Assembly: GCA_023375675.1 (NCBI GenBank)
Contig: JALQBC010000001.1
Location: forward strand, 1,674,001 to 1,738,000
From: Cytospora piceicola
Lineage: Eukaryota; Ascomycota; Sordariomycetes; Diaporthales; Cytosporaceae
Length of the DNA stretch: 64,000 nucleotides
Direction of reading: 5' to 3'
Under the pieces are notes generated by a model. That model was not told where the DNA came from and searched no databases. It saw nothing but the letters and a program-made list of their open reading frames with translations. Below are positions 46,060-56,930 of this stretch, piece after piece. The translations under genes and the position numbers were made by a program. The stretch's first letter is position 1. Each line of letters starts with the position of its first letter.

Positions 46060-49000
46060 GTTTAACTCTTTAACGTAGACGATAGTACTTTTTAATATAA
46101 TACCGCTTACGAAAAGGAGTTAATATAAAATAGCTTTTATCCGGTTAATAAAGAAATAACGTCTATTATAATAAATAAACTACCGGATAATATTAGTAAA
46201 CAGATAGGCTTAAAAGACGATTAACCTACCGATAAAGAAGGACTTTCGAATAACAGATATATAATAGTCGAAAACGTTAATATATATAATTTTAATATAA
46301 AACTATCTGCTTCGAGACTATTAAACGACGGTGTTTATTACGAAAGATATTTGTTTTATCCGGACGATTTCTGTTATATCGATTATAGTTATATTTCTTT
46401 ATTTAAACTGCGTTTCTTTAAATACTATCGTTATTATAATAGCGTTAAGATATACTATAATACGATAAGATAAGAAGGTTTTATTTTAAACTTTAATATA
46501 CTGTTTTAGGTATTACTATATAAAAGTTATAGTTATATATACGCTTATACCGAGGCGTATAGTTTTTTAACCGGTTATACTTTTAATACTTACTATAATA
46601 CTAGGGCTTTTAAATATACGATCTTTTAAGCGATATTAAACTTAATACTTAATACTAAAATAAACTAAAAAGCCCGAGCTAATCTTTAAAAGATAGGTAA
46701 AATAAGTGCTTTTAGTTAGACTAAGTTTAATATTTTTTACTAAGTTAGCTTAAACGGTTCGCTTACTATTTTATTAGTAAAAATAAAAGTATAGGTGTTT
46801 AAACGTTTAAACGCGAAACTATTAGTAAGATAAGAATTTATAGTATTATATTAGGTAGATATTTTTAATTCGGTAGCTAGTATATTGTTTAGTTACTTTA
46901 ACGGTATATAAGTAAAGGTATCGGTCTTTATTAAGACCGTCTTATATACTTATAAGGTAAAAGCCGTTTCTATTACTATAATTTTACTACGATTAAGCCG
47001 TATTATACTTATTATTAAGCTATTTATAAGAAAACTAAATCTTTTTTATTTAAGTTAAAGTAAGAAGGTTAGGTAAATACTTTAATTAGCTAAAACTCTT
47101 ATAGCGTAATAGCTATAAATTAATCGTCTTTTCTTTTAAAAATTAGTAAAAATATTTATTTAAGTATACTCGAACCTGTTTCCGAAGAATATATAAAACG
47201 TACAGGATAAAAGAGTATTATTTAAACCTTATTAGATTATAATTAATTACCTTTTTATTATTCCGAGCTATTTATATAAAACGTGATTATTAACTTATCT
47301 TTTAAGTTTAACCTTATTAACGTATTAAACGTTTTAGATAATATCGAATAACCTGTTAGTATTAAAGAATTTATCCCGAATAAGCCGCCTTTAAATAAGA
47401 CGGACGTAAAGTTATATAAATATCTTCGTTTAAATAGAAAACTTAGTATTATTTATATTAAAAACTTACCCGAAATAAAGCTATTAAACGATATATATAT
47501 ATACCGGTATTCGCTTTAGTTTATATCGGAGGTAAACTGTCTTATATACGAGTTCGTATATATATTTAAAGATATTTCGAATATTCGAATACTTAAAGGT
47601 AAGTAAATATAAGTTCCTTTAGTTAAAGGCTAGTAAAATTAAAAGATATTATAACGACTATACTACTTTAATAAAGAAGACTAGAAAATTATTAATAGTA
47701 TAATAAATAGTCTTTATAAATAAGGTTATACTAAGTAGGTTACTTAGTCTACTTTATTCGGCTTACTTATTTTCGTAGTATAGAAAATAATAGAAAGTAA
47801 ATATAAAAGACGTATAGTTATAGACTTTTATACTTTTAATAAAATAACTATTTCCGATATATATCTACTACCTTTTTAGTTAAACGTTTTTAAAAATATC
47901 TATAATAAGTTTTTTCTTACTATTATTAATATAAGCTTATTTTTCTATTAGTTTTAGGTATACTTATTATATTATAAACGGTTTACTTTAGTTAGTTACT
48001 ATAGTTAAAAACGGTTAAAAGTCGTATTTATAAGATTCTATAACTTACCGGTATATATTTAATAGTATATAAATTATATACTTTAGTTATTTAAGTATTT
48101 TATTACTACGTTTATCGATAATATTATTGTTTTCTTTAATATTATCGAAGAGTATATAAAGTATTTAAAGTAGCTGTTTATACTATTTATAAAGCGTTAT
48201 ATATCCTTATTAGCTAAGAAATCCTTTATCGGATATTTTTTAATAGAATTACTCGGATTTAAAGTTAATAGACTAAGTATATATAATACCTTAAACCGGG
48301 TAAAAACTATTATTTAGCTATAGTTCTTTACTATACTATAATAACTTAAGAAGTTTATTAGCCTTATAAGTTATCTTCGTTATCTCGTATTACGGTATAT
48401 TAAGCGTATCGATTTATTATAAAGACAGAAGACTTAAATATTTATTAAAAGACGAGAAGATAAGAAACTTCCGAAAGGTAATACCCGGAAGAACTATACT
48501 TATCGGACCTTTTTCGAGTTTATTTAAGAAAAGGTATACTTTTTTAATAATCTTAAGTTAACTTTAATAGGTAAAAACGCCTTATTTTATTAAAACCCGG
48601 ATAAGCTATTATTTATTTAGTTAAATATTTTAAAGGAAGTTAGATTTTTAAATATCGTTTTTTAATTAAATAATAATTTTAAATAAGACCGGAAATCACT
48701 TATACCTTATACTTAGATCTGTTTACTATAGTATTTAAGTAAAACTATTAATATAGTTAAACGTAAATACTAGCTAACCGAACTCGAAGTTACCTATTTA
48801 GTATAGCTAGTTTATAAACTTTATACGGTTATTAGTTTAAACTATAAATAACTTATATATATCTTTATAAACTACGTTATTATTATCGGTATCGTTAAAT
48901 AAACGTTTTTCGATATAATAAATAAGACTAAAATAAATATAAAGCTTATTTTTATATTAAAGTATTTAAGTTAATATAGTTTAAACGTTTATTATATTTT

Positions 49001-50920
49001 AAAAGTAATTAACGTATTAGTAAATATTATCTTTAAGCTACCGACGAGTTAATAGCTTATAAAGGATAATAGTATACTCGGTAAATTATAAGAAAATATC
49101 GTCTTATATAGTATATCCGAGATCTTTATCGACTAAACGTTTAAAGATTATATTATTATAAGATATTAAAAATACGTTAGTTAAACTAATATTATTTAAT
49201 AACTATAAAGTAATTAAATAAAAATAAACGTATTATTCGAGTTAAATACAGATAGACTTTTATATTTTATAAAATTATTAGGTAAACGACGCTTTTATAT
49301 TTCGGTATAAGTAGCTATAGATCTTATTACTAAAGCTTATAACGTTAAATATTATTTCGATAAAGATAAAGTTTAATACGATTTTACCGACCGGTTTATA
49401 ATTAAAAATTACTATCGGAAGGTTTTCGAATATATTAAGAATTATCTGGTTTATATAGTAAATCGTAGTAAAAACTAGTAGTTATTAAAAGAGATATAGT
49501 TTATTTTCTCGCTATTAATCCTATTTTATACTATTATTATAGACTTTATAATAGTTTTACCCGACGTTTTAGCCGCTAATACTTTATAAGTAATCTTTAA
49601 GATACCTTTTTTTAACGTTTTTTTTTCGGTTATAGATAAGTATAATAAAGCGACTATTATTATCTTTAGTAATACTATATATATAGCTGTAGATTAAGTA
49701 TATATACTATTACGTATATTATATTTATATAACTAAGGTATTTTATAACGTATTGTTTTTAATAGAGATTTTAAGTTTTTTTTAGACTTTTAATAAGGTT
49801 TATAGTCCGGTTTAAATATTAAGCTAGCTTATTTAACCGCTTAATATTTATAAACTAACGGTTAGTCTAAAGGTAAGAATAAGATAGTAAAATTAGTAGT
49901 TCGGATATTTATTATAACGTATTTTAAAGTCGAATAAACCGATATTATTTTAATATTATAGTTTAACTTAAATAACGTTTATAATAAGACTACGAAATAC
50001 TTTATTAACTAGCTTTTATACAGATTTAATCTTACCGGAATAAGCTAGTTAAAAGAAAGTATTTTAGCGTTAGCTTAAAATATATTTTAAAAGAAAACGT
50101 AACTTATAATCGCCGAAGTTTAAATAGCTATAAAACTATAGTACGATAAGAAGTATTATTAATATAAGTTTACTTTAGGTAACTAAGTTTTTATCGAACT
50201 TTATTATAGCTATATATTATTTAAAAATCTAGCTTAAAAGTATTTTTAATAGTATATAAGACTATTTTAAATCGTATATAAGGTAGGTAGATTAGTATAT
50301 AAGCTTAAAATAGCTTTGTATATAAATATCTACTTAATATTATTTATAATTTATTTATTTTTAAATAAGCTGCTATAGTTTAACTTATATAAGTAAAATT
50401 TATTAACTATAAAGCTTATAAAAGTAGATAATAATAAAGTATAAAGGTATAGTAAGGCTTTTAAATATTATAAGTTATAGCGTATTATAGCTAAACGTAA
50501 GCGGAAGTATAATTATAGGTAGCTGTATATCGAATATTTCGTAAAATAGACCGATTACTTTAGCTATTTTAATATATAGATACCGCGAAATACTTTAAAT
50601 ACCGATAAAATAATTTAAGAATTCGAAATAAGATAAAAAAAGATAGAAAAGCTATACGTTTAGTTAATAATAAGAAAAGAACCGCTTATAAAATAACCGG
50701 AACCTAGAGAAATAGTTACTTAAGTACTATAGCCTCGGCTAAGAAGAAGATTACTTAATAAATAACCGGTAGATCGGCTAATAGTACTAACGTTAAAGTC
50801 GAGAAGTAATATTTAACGTTTATAAAGAGTTACTAAGTAATAAAGGTTAAATATATCTATATTAATATTAAGTAACGAACGATAATAAAGAAAACCTGTT
50901 TACCGACTAACTATTAACTT
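46060..50920 (+). pseudogene. pol of chromovirus copy 2 (protease, RT, RNase H, integrase, chromodomain), RIP-degraded
   Basis: Several gypsy landmarks survive. In RT these are DFRTLNKITISDIYLLPL near 47,830, SLFFYQF, a NLPVYIQ segment (gypsy NSPAYVQ) and TTFIDNIIVFFN near 48,105 (gypsy YVDDIVIFS with the second Asp changed to Asn). In RNase H, KRKYQLTELEVTYLVQLVYKL lies near 48,770 and IIKVxNVLVN near 49,000. In integrase, IDFIIVLPDVLAANT lies near 49,545, VFNRDFKFFLDF near 49,765 and QTNGQSKGKN near 49,865. At the C-terminus a chromodomain-like segment, QRIIAKRKRKYNYRQLYIEY, ends with IIQEFEIR (50,463-50,633). The frame is phase 0 (positions divisible by 3). Intervening stops fit RIP of Gln/Trp codons. 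Confidence 0.88.
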
Positions 50921-51000
50921 AAACTTTTTTTTTTATATTATTTATTACTTTTTTTTATTTTATTTTTTTTATTAAAGCTTACCTTTAAAATACTATATTA

Positions 51001-53100
51001 TTAGCTTAACTATTATATAAAGTATTTTACTTAAGAATTTACTTTAAAGTTACCGTTTATTCGTTATTTTATATAATTTAAAACTATTATATCGAACTCG
51101 TTTTATATTTACTATTAAGTATATATACTAAACTAAAAAACCTATATAAAATATTAATAGCCGAATATCTTATAAATACTTTAAAAATATTAGAGTTTTA
51201 CTTAGTATTATACTTTACCTTTTATAACCCCGGTTATCTATACCTATAGAGGAGCTATATAAAGGAATACTCGATAAAAGTCTATAAAGCCTTATATTAA
51301 GATATATTAAACCTCGACGGATATAAATAAAGACTTTACCTATATAAAAGAGAATCGGTAGTATCTGTTAAAACGTCTGTTATTAATACCTGATTTAATA
51401 CTTACTTATATTATTATATAGTTAAACGGATACGTTTTCGATAAAAAGTAATCGATAAAGGATATACTAACTTTACCGACCGAAAGGTAGAGTTTAATAT
51501 ATATATACTGTTTTTAAAGCTTTTAATATACCCGATTAGCTATAAGGTTACTTATCGTAAAGCTTAACGATACTTTAGTTAATATTTTATCTCTATATAA
51601 ATTAACCGCGATAATATATTATATTATAAATAAAAGCTTTATTTTAATATATAAAACGGCCGTATAAGTTAAACGATAAATCTACTTATAAACAGATATA
51701 AGAAAACTAATTTAATATATTTATTAGATTCTTTTATAATATCGGCTTAAAAAGGTTTAAACCTATTTACTTATAGTCTTTTTACGTCTTTATTTACCTT
51801 ATCTTATAAATATAATAAATATATCTATTATAATAAAAAGGGTTAATTCGTTTAAAACGTAAATAACCTTACTATTAATAAGATAAACTTAATTACGATA
51901 TAATATATTACTATAAGCCTATAGTTTTTAGGTACCGAGCTTATAAATACCGGTTACGTTACTATAAGGGAATAATAAAAGACTAAGAAAAAATACTATA
52001 GCTTTATATCCGATATTATTACTTACGTCGAGGTTATTATAAACGCTTTTAAAAAGCTTAAGGCGTAACTAACTTTTAAACGCTTATTATAAAACTTATA
52101 GTTATCGGGCCGAAAAGGCTTATCTACCGCTTTTATCCTTATAAAAGACGATATTAAAGAAAAACTAGTATATAGCCTTCGGTTTAACTTTATTAAAAGC
52201 TTTTTTATAGGTAGAAAACGTCGTACTACCGATAATAGTTTATTTATTATAATTTATAAATCGGATAAGTTTAAAGTAAATTCGCCTTTTATAAAGTATA
52301 AACGTTCGATATACTTTATCGTCGTTATCGACGATATATATAAAAACGATAAGCTTAAGGCGTTCGTTTAGTTTAATACTACTACGCTTATTATATATAT
52401 TATTAAGGTAAGCCGTAAGCTTAAAACTAACGTTTATATTTAAATAAATAGTTAAAAGCTTTACGTTATTCTACTACTTAACGTAACTAATACTAGTATT
52501 ATAATATTATACAGTACTGTCGTATAAGTAATAAACTTTATCTGTTATATTTAAAGATTCGATAAAAAGTTATATATATAATACTTTAACGTTACTTTTA
52601 TACTTAAACACTTCTTTTACTACCGAATAGACTTCGGTCTTATTAAAATTAAGTTTTAAAAAGGTAGCGATATTAACTAAGTAGGTATTTATTATAAATA
52701 AAAACGTTTTTATATAAATAACCTCGGTTATACGTCTACTAAAACGTTTAAACGCTGTTTATATAGTATAAATTTATACTTTAAAGCTTATAATATAATT
52801 AAAGCTATAGCTTTAATGTTTAACAAGATCGTAATATTAACTAAAAACGTTTTTAATAAAAACGTAAAAGCGTTATTCGGTTTACTATTCTTTTTAACTA
52901 AAAAAGAGTTAAAACTTCGTTAAGTTTTTTAAAAATACGTTTCGTTTAATTATTATTTAGTTATTATTTTATAGTTATTCTTATATTTATTATTTTACGT
53001 TTATAAGTTTATAGGCTTTTTTATAATATCGACTATATATATAAGTAAACCGACGTCGTATAATAAGTATTTAAAGATAAAAACAGTTATTACTTTTCTT
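51001..53100 (+). pseudogene. Third long reading frame (ORF3) of chromovirus copy 2, unknown function
   Basis: Sense-strand frame 1 (51,001 onward) stays coding-like for roughly 700 codons between the pol chromodomain and the 3' LTR. It is in a different phase from pol. Its scattered stops are nearly all TAA/TAG, as RIP makes from CAA/CAG/TGG. One stretch of about 115 codons (52,095-52,440) has no stop at all, including GRKGLSTAFILIKDDIKEKL and NSPFIKYKRSIYFIVVIDDI. Farther on are FYYRIDFGLIKIKF and TSTKTFKRCLYSINLYFKAY. The same translation appears in copy 1. The position corresponds to env in retroviruses, but I see no signal peptide or transmembrane pattern I can trust after RIP, and I recognise no family. 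Exact ends are uncertain. Confidence 0.55.
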
Positions 53101-53485
53101 TTTTTATTTATTTAACAGTATTAGTAGTATATATAAGTCTATTAATACTATAAGGCAGGTATTTAAAAATAAAAACTACTTTCGCTTTTTTTTTTTTATA
53201 GTTAACCGTACTCTTTTCTTAACTATACTTTATATTTTTATAAGCTTTTATTTCTTTTATTATATATACTACTATAGTTTACCCGGGCTTTCGCCGGTCT
53301 TTTCGTTGTATTATAATTTAAATACCGTCGTTACTTAAATATAATACCCTTTTCGTAAATTAGTAACGGTTTTTCTTTTTATCTTATAAATATAACTACC
53401 TTTATACTATAGACTTACTATTAATTTAATTATAACTATAATACTTATATCTTTATAAACGAAGATTTTTTCTTCTAAAGGTAAT

Positions 53486-53723
53486 TATTATATACCTACC
53501 GGTAGGTTTATAGCGAACTTACCTATAAATATACCTATAAATTTACTATATATTTACCGGTAATTCGGACGGTTAAACGTACGGTAATTATATAGTAAAC
53601 TTAAGGTAAGTTTATAGTAGGTTCGTAGGTCTATATATAGTTTATAAGAGTACTCGGTTATATAGAGAGAGAAAGAGAGAATCTATTTTTATTATATACT
53701 ACTATACCGTACCGTTGCTATTA
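53486..53723 (+). repeat. 3' LTR of chromovirus copy 2
   Basis: It matches 43,123-43,360 with RIP-type differences (start TATTATATAC versus TGTTGTACAC). It is followed by TTAAA. Confidence 0.92.
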
Positions 53724-53728
53724 TTAAA
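53724..53728. repeat. Right target-site duplication TTAAA of chromovirus copy 2
   Basis: This is the second copy of the TTAAA at 43,118-43,122. Confidence 0.85.
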
Positions 53729-54327
53729 CCTATATTCGAAACCTTTAAAAATACGTTCGATATTAAAAGACTTATAACCTTTTAAGCTATACTTAAATAA
53801 TAAAGTAAAAAACATTAAAAGTAGCCGTACTTTAACTAATTTACCTTTAAAGGCTATTTATTTTTTATATCCCTTATAATTCCTTCGATATAGGTTTACC
53901 TTATAATATATTATAGTAATATTTAATATACGTTTATATTATTCGATAAAAGTAAAATATATATAAATAAAGTTATAAACGATTTATAGTTATTAAATTT
54001 ATCTTTTAAAACGTAATATTATTATAAAAATATAGCTTTACAGATTAATAAAAGTTATTAAAACCTTATATATATATTATTTTATATAATTATATATAAT
54101 AGTTTAACTAATCTGCTATTATTATATAAAGTTTAATATTAACCAGCTTTTATATAAAAGTAAATATAAACGCTTATAAAGTAATTTAAAAGTTAAAAGA
54201 CTTAAATAACTATTATAAAATATTATATAAGTATAAAGATATAGTATATTAAAAGGTATTAAAGCTAAAAAGAATAAAAAGCTAAAAAAGACGTTTAAAG
54301 ATAAGACGTGTTTAATTCGTAAAAGAG
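53729..54327 (+). pseudogene. Copia RNase H tail and 3' untranslated region, RIP-degraded
   Basis: The copia RNase H frame resumes here (CCT ATA TTC GAA ACC TTT AAA) directly after the nested element. The rest is noncoding sequence up to the right LTR. A purine-rich string (aaaagag) directly before 54,328 sits where the polypurine tract is expected. Confidence 0.7.
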
Positions 54328-54476
54328 TGTTAAAAGTTAAACTATAAGTTAGGTAACCTATACCGGTATATATTATATTACTCTGTATATAAATAGCGCT
54401 GTCCTTGTTATATAGTTTCTTAGACACTCTCGCTCTTTAATGCAATGCACTTACTCACTTCATTTCCTGCTTAACA
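54328..54476 (+). repeat. Right LTR of copia element (149 bp)
   Basis: It begins TGTTAAAAGTT (mutated TGTTGGAAGTC) and ends CTGCTTAACA. Here the outer right ~55 bp keep normal G/C while the inner part is mutated, the reverse of the left LTR. Confidence 0.92.
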
Positions 54477-54481
54477 CCCTG
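54477..54481. repeat. Right target-site duplication CCCTG of the copia element
   Basis: This is the second copy of the CCCTG found at 26,930-26,934. Normal-composition DNA follows at once. Confidence 0.9.
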
Positions 54482-55238
54482 TTGGCCTTAACTCCTAGTC
54501 TCTTAGTCCCCCATGCATAAAACTAGGACAGACCTCTAGATAATTCTCGGTGGGGATTGTCACAATTGCAGCCTAACATTGCCCCAGAAAAACACGGATA
54601 GGAAGATATTGGTCAAATACACGTCTTCAGTGACGGGCGGGGAGAATCCGAATTGGAACGGAGAGTTGCACTTCCCGATTGATAAAAGGACACTGGAGTG
54701 TTTGGTATTTCTGGGATCGCTGAGGAGAGGTGCCGAAATATGACGAACATTGAAGCATGGCCGGTAGATGAGGATAGGCCTATAGGACGGTCGGCGTGGT
54801 TTTCGCCGCGAGCTTCTATAACATAACGTCCGAGATGTTACTTATGAGACGGATACAAACCGGTTGGTGCCACTGCCCGGCGTTTTGTATGGTTCGAGAA
54901 CATAGTAGCATCATGCGACTACCTTGATTCGCTGCTTCAAAGCCTCGGTGCGTCTTCATTGGTATCACCACAGTCTCTGAAATCCGGTGTGATTGAATAG
55001 CTATCTGATAATTAAGGGTAGATCGATGTAACTCATCGGTGAGGAACGACGCTCTCGGCGCTACAAGCTGCTTTTGTCAACGCACCAAACGGTCTGCATT
55101 CGATTCCCTTCGGGTAAAATAGGGTTTTCGCCCTCGCGATATAATTTAAAATGTACAAGACCGAACCATTATCTCTTTCGGTAATAAAATCCAGTGCTAG
55201 AATGGAATCCCCACCTGAACTTTCCTGAAATGCTTGAT
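54482..55238. other. Intergenic DNA right of the transposon insertion
   Basis: About 760 bp of normal composition separates the copia LTR from the FAD oxidase stop codon. It shows no obvious RIP. No convincing ORF or RNA gene is seen. A GATTCCCTTCGGG string near 55,099 resembles part of a tRNA T-arm, but no cloverleaf could be assembled. Confidence 0.45.
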
Positions 55239-56930
55239 CTACCGCAGCGGAATTGCATGGTATCCCCTGAAAGAATCTGTAGGGTCATACGTTCTCTTCA
55301 GTTTCTGAAGCTTCTTCATCCTCCAGGGCTCATATCCATAAAGAGCCTGCAGCGGCTCATCACCATGCGCATAGTTTTGATATACATACAGCCTGTCGTA
55401 CCCGGAGAGATCTGGGTCGGAGAAGGTATCACGCCACCCCCGCGCCCACTGGTCCGCTGCTCCGGCGACGTCGTCGTCTTCCTGGCTATACATCATTTCG
55501 AAAAGCCCCAGGACGTTGGACTTGTCGCGGTTCCCTACGGCGGTAGCCGCTGCATTGGCCGACACGACCGCCTGCTGCCCAAAGACCTCAAACAGGAGTA
55601 ACGAGCTCGCAGCGCCGGTATTGGCATCGATGAAAGCCTTGTAGGACTCCCATAGCGCGCGGGTGTTCTTAACGTCAAAGTCGAGGGTGGCGAGCGAATA
55701 GGTATTCTGGCGGTAGCCGCGGGCGCAGGCTGCTGCGATGGCTCCGCCGGCGGACTGGTAGGGGAGCTCTGCGAATGTGAGCTCTGTTGCGTTGTTGGAG
55801 AGACGGTTGATGGTCAACCTCTTGTGCGTCCCATTCCCGGTGGTTGCGAAGTAATTGGCATAGACTTCTCCCTGCTCCTGGGGGCCGGCATAGACGAGGT
55901 TGAGGTAGATCAGATGCGCCATGGAAGAAGGGTCGGTGAAGAGGATCAGGTCCATCGCCAGGGCTGGGTCGAGGCCGCGAATGAGATGGTTGATTGTTTC
56001 AAGGACGCCTTCGAGCGAGTCGTCTGAGAAGACCATGTCCGCATTGTAATGCCTCCCGTTGTTCTCGGCCGGATATGTCTGGAACGTAGACTCCACTACA
56101 GCACCGAAGTTCTGACCGGCACCACGCATTCCCCAGAAGAGATCCGGGTTGGATGACTCTGATGCTTCGACAATGGTACCGTTCCCAAGGACAATGCGCA
56201 TCGCGATGAGGGCATCGGCTGATAGACCATGCTTCCCTTGGAGACGACCATGGCCACCTCCTAAAGTTGCGCCGGTGGTCCCGACGCAAGGGCAGGAACC
56301 GAGCGCTGTGGATAAGCCGTCAGAATATTCCTTGTCGTTCTGCGTGGGGTTCACGGAGGTGGTTATGTGAACTCACTCAATTCCCTACCCGCCGCATACG
56401 CGACGGCGTAAACATCACCGAAACGAGCAGCTCCGCCAATCGATATGGTATTATCAGGGTTCATAGAGATCTGGTTGAAATTCTCCATATTGATCTGGAC
56501 GGCATTTTGGATGACTCGCAGTGTCGGAGAGTAGCCATGGCCACCACCCTGGGTGAGGAAGGGCACATTATGGCTGGTCAAATATCGAAGCTGATATATT
56601 TATTCATCATCAGTCTTTTTGTTCTCAACGGGCACTTCCTACTGCAGTGTATGAACTTACCGCGACAGCAATGTCGTCTTCTGTTTCTGGAACGAAGAGG
56701 AGGTCAAACGTGGGAGCGTCATAAGTTGACCACCGACCCGTCTCATTTGCGAATTCTGGCCAATCCGGAGTGTGTATCTTCGCGCCTGTAGAAAAGTTGC
56801 CGGCGAGGGACTGGAGTCCCTGTCGCTTTTCGAGGGCCTCAATAAGGTCGTTGCCTCTGGTGAATGGTGTTGGAAATGCTGTGATCACTGCGGGCAAAAA
56901 TGCCAGGATGTTTGACAAGTTAAGGATCAT
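55239..56930 (-). CDS. Secreted FAD-linked oxidase, berberine-bridge-enzyme type, three exons
   Basis: The exons, in transcription order, are 56930-56661, 56590-56377 and 56305-55239. Introns of 70 and 71 bp start GTAAGT and GTGAGT and end CAG. The product is 516 residues. A signal peptide is visible (ILNLSNILAFLPAVITAFPTP). The PCMH-type FAD domain has the flavin-linking His in FLTQGGGHGYSPTL near residue 105. The second covalent-link Cys is probably in SCPCVGTTGATLGGGHGRLQ near residue 168. IVLGNGTIVEAS and NPDLFWGMRGAG follow. The C-terminal BBE motif reads YDPTDSFRGYHA just before the stop. Such enzymes use FAD and O2 to oxidise sugars, alcohols or secondary metabolites. It is divergent from the MFS gene and close to a PKS, so a tailoring role is plausible but inferred. 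Confidence 0.9.

Larger units (their letters stand above)
43123..53723 (+). mobile_element. Chromovirus (Ty3/gypsy) copy 2, plus strand, 10.6 kb, RIP-degraded
   Basis: It is bounded by 238-bp LTRs at 43,123-43,360 and 53,486-53,723. Internal order is gag (about 44.3-46.0 kb), protease region, RT (47.8-48.2 kb), RNase H (48.7-49.1 kb), integrase (49.4-50.3 kb), chromodomain (50.46-50.63 kb), then about 2.1 kb of additional open frame before the 3' LTR. Integrase after RT/RNase H defines Ty3/gypsy, and the C-terminal chromodomain defines a chromovirus. The 10.6-kb size is large for a fungal chromovirus (MAGGY is about 5.6 kb), and the extra ORF accounts for much of the difference. All frames are interrupted. 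Confidence 0.93.
26935..54476 (+). mobile_element. RIP-degraded Ty1/copia LTR retrotransposon, split by two nested chromoviruses
   Basis: Outer LTRs in the same orientation (26,935-27,083 and 54,328-54,476) and the CCCTG duplication define one insertion of 27.5 kb. Subtracting the two nested elements and their duplicated target bases leaves about 6.33 kb, a normal copia size. Coding order on the plus strand is gag, with the CCHC knuckle straddling 28,925-39,575, then protease/integrase (39.7-41.5 kb), RT (41.8-42.4 kb) and RNase H (42.5-43.1 kb, finishing after 53,729). RT before the 3' LTR and after integrase is diagnostic of Ty1/copia. All frames are broken by stop codons of the type RIP makes from Gln, Trp and Arg codons. 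It is inactive. Confidence 0.93.

Noticed and set aside
27084..54327. Centromere or plain AT-rich isochore instead of transposons
   Set aside because: LTR pairs, target-site duplications and readable RT, integrase and chromodomain segments explain the whole block as degraded retrotransposons.
27084..54327. CRISPR-like or regularly spaced repeat arrays in the AT-rich block
   Set aside because: The repeats seen are four LTR copies of one family and two of another, with no short regularly spaced units. CRISPR is not expected in a fungal nucleus.
55080..55120. tRNA gene or tRNA-derived SINE near a GATTCCC string
   Set aside because: No acceptor stem, D-arm or anticodon arm could be paired around it.
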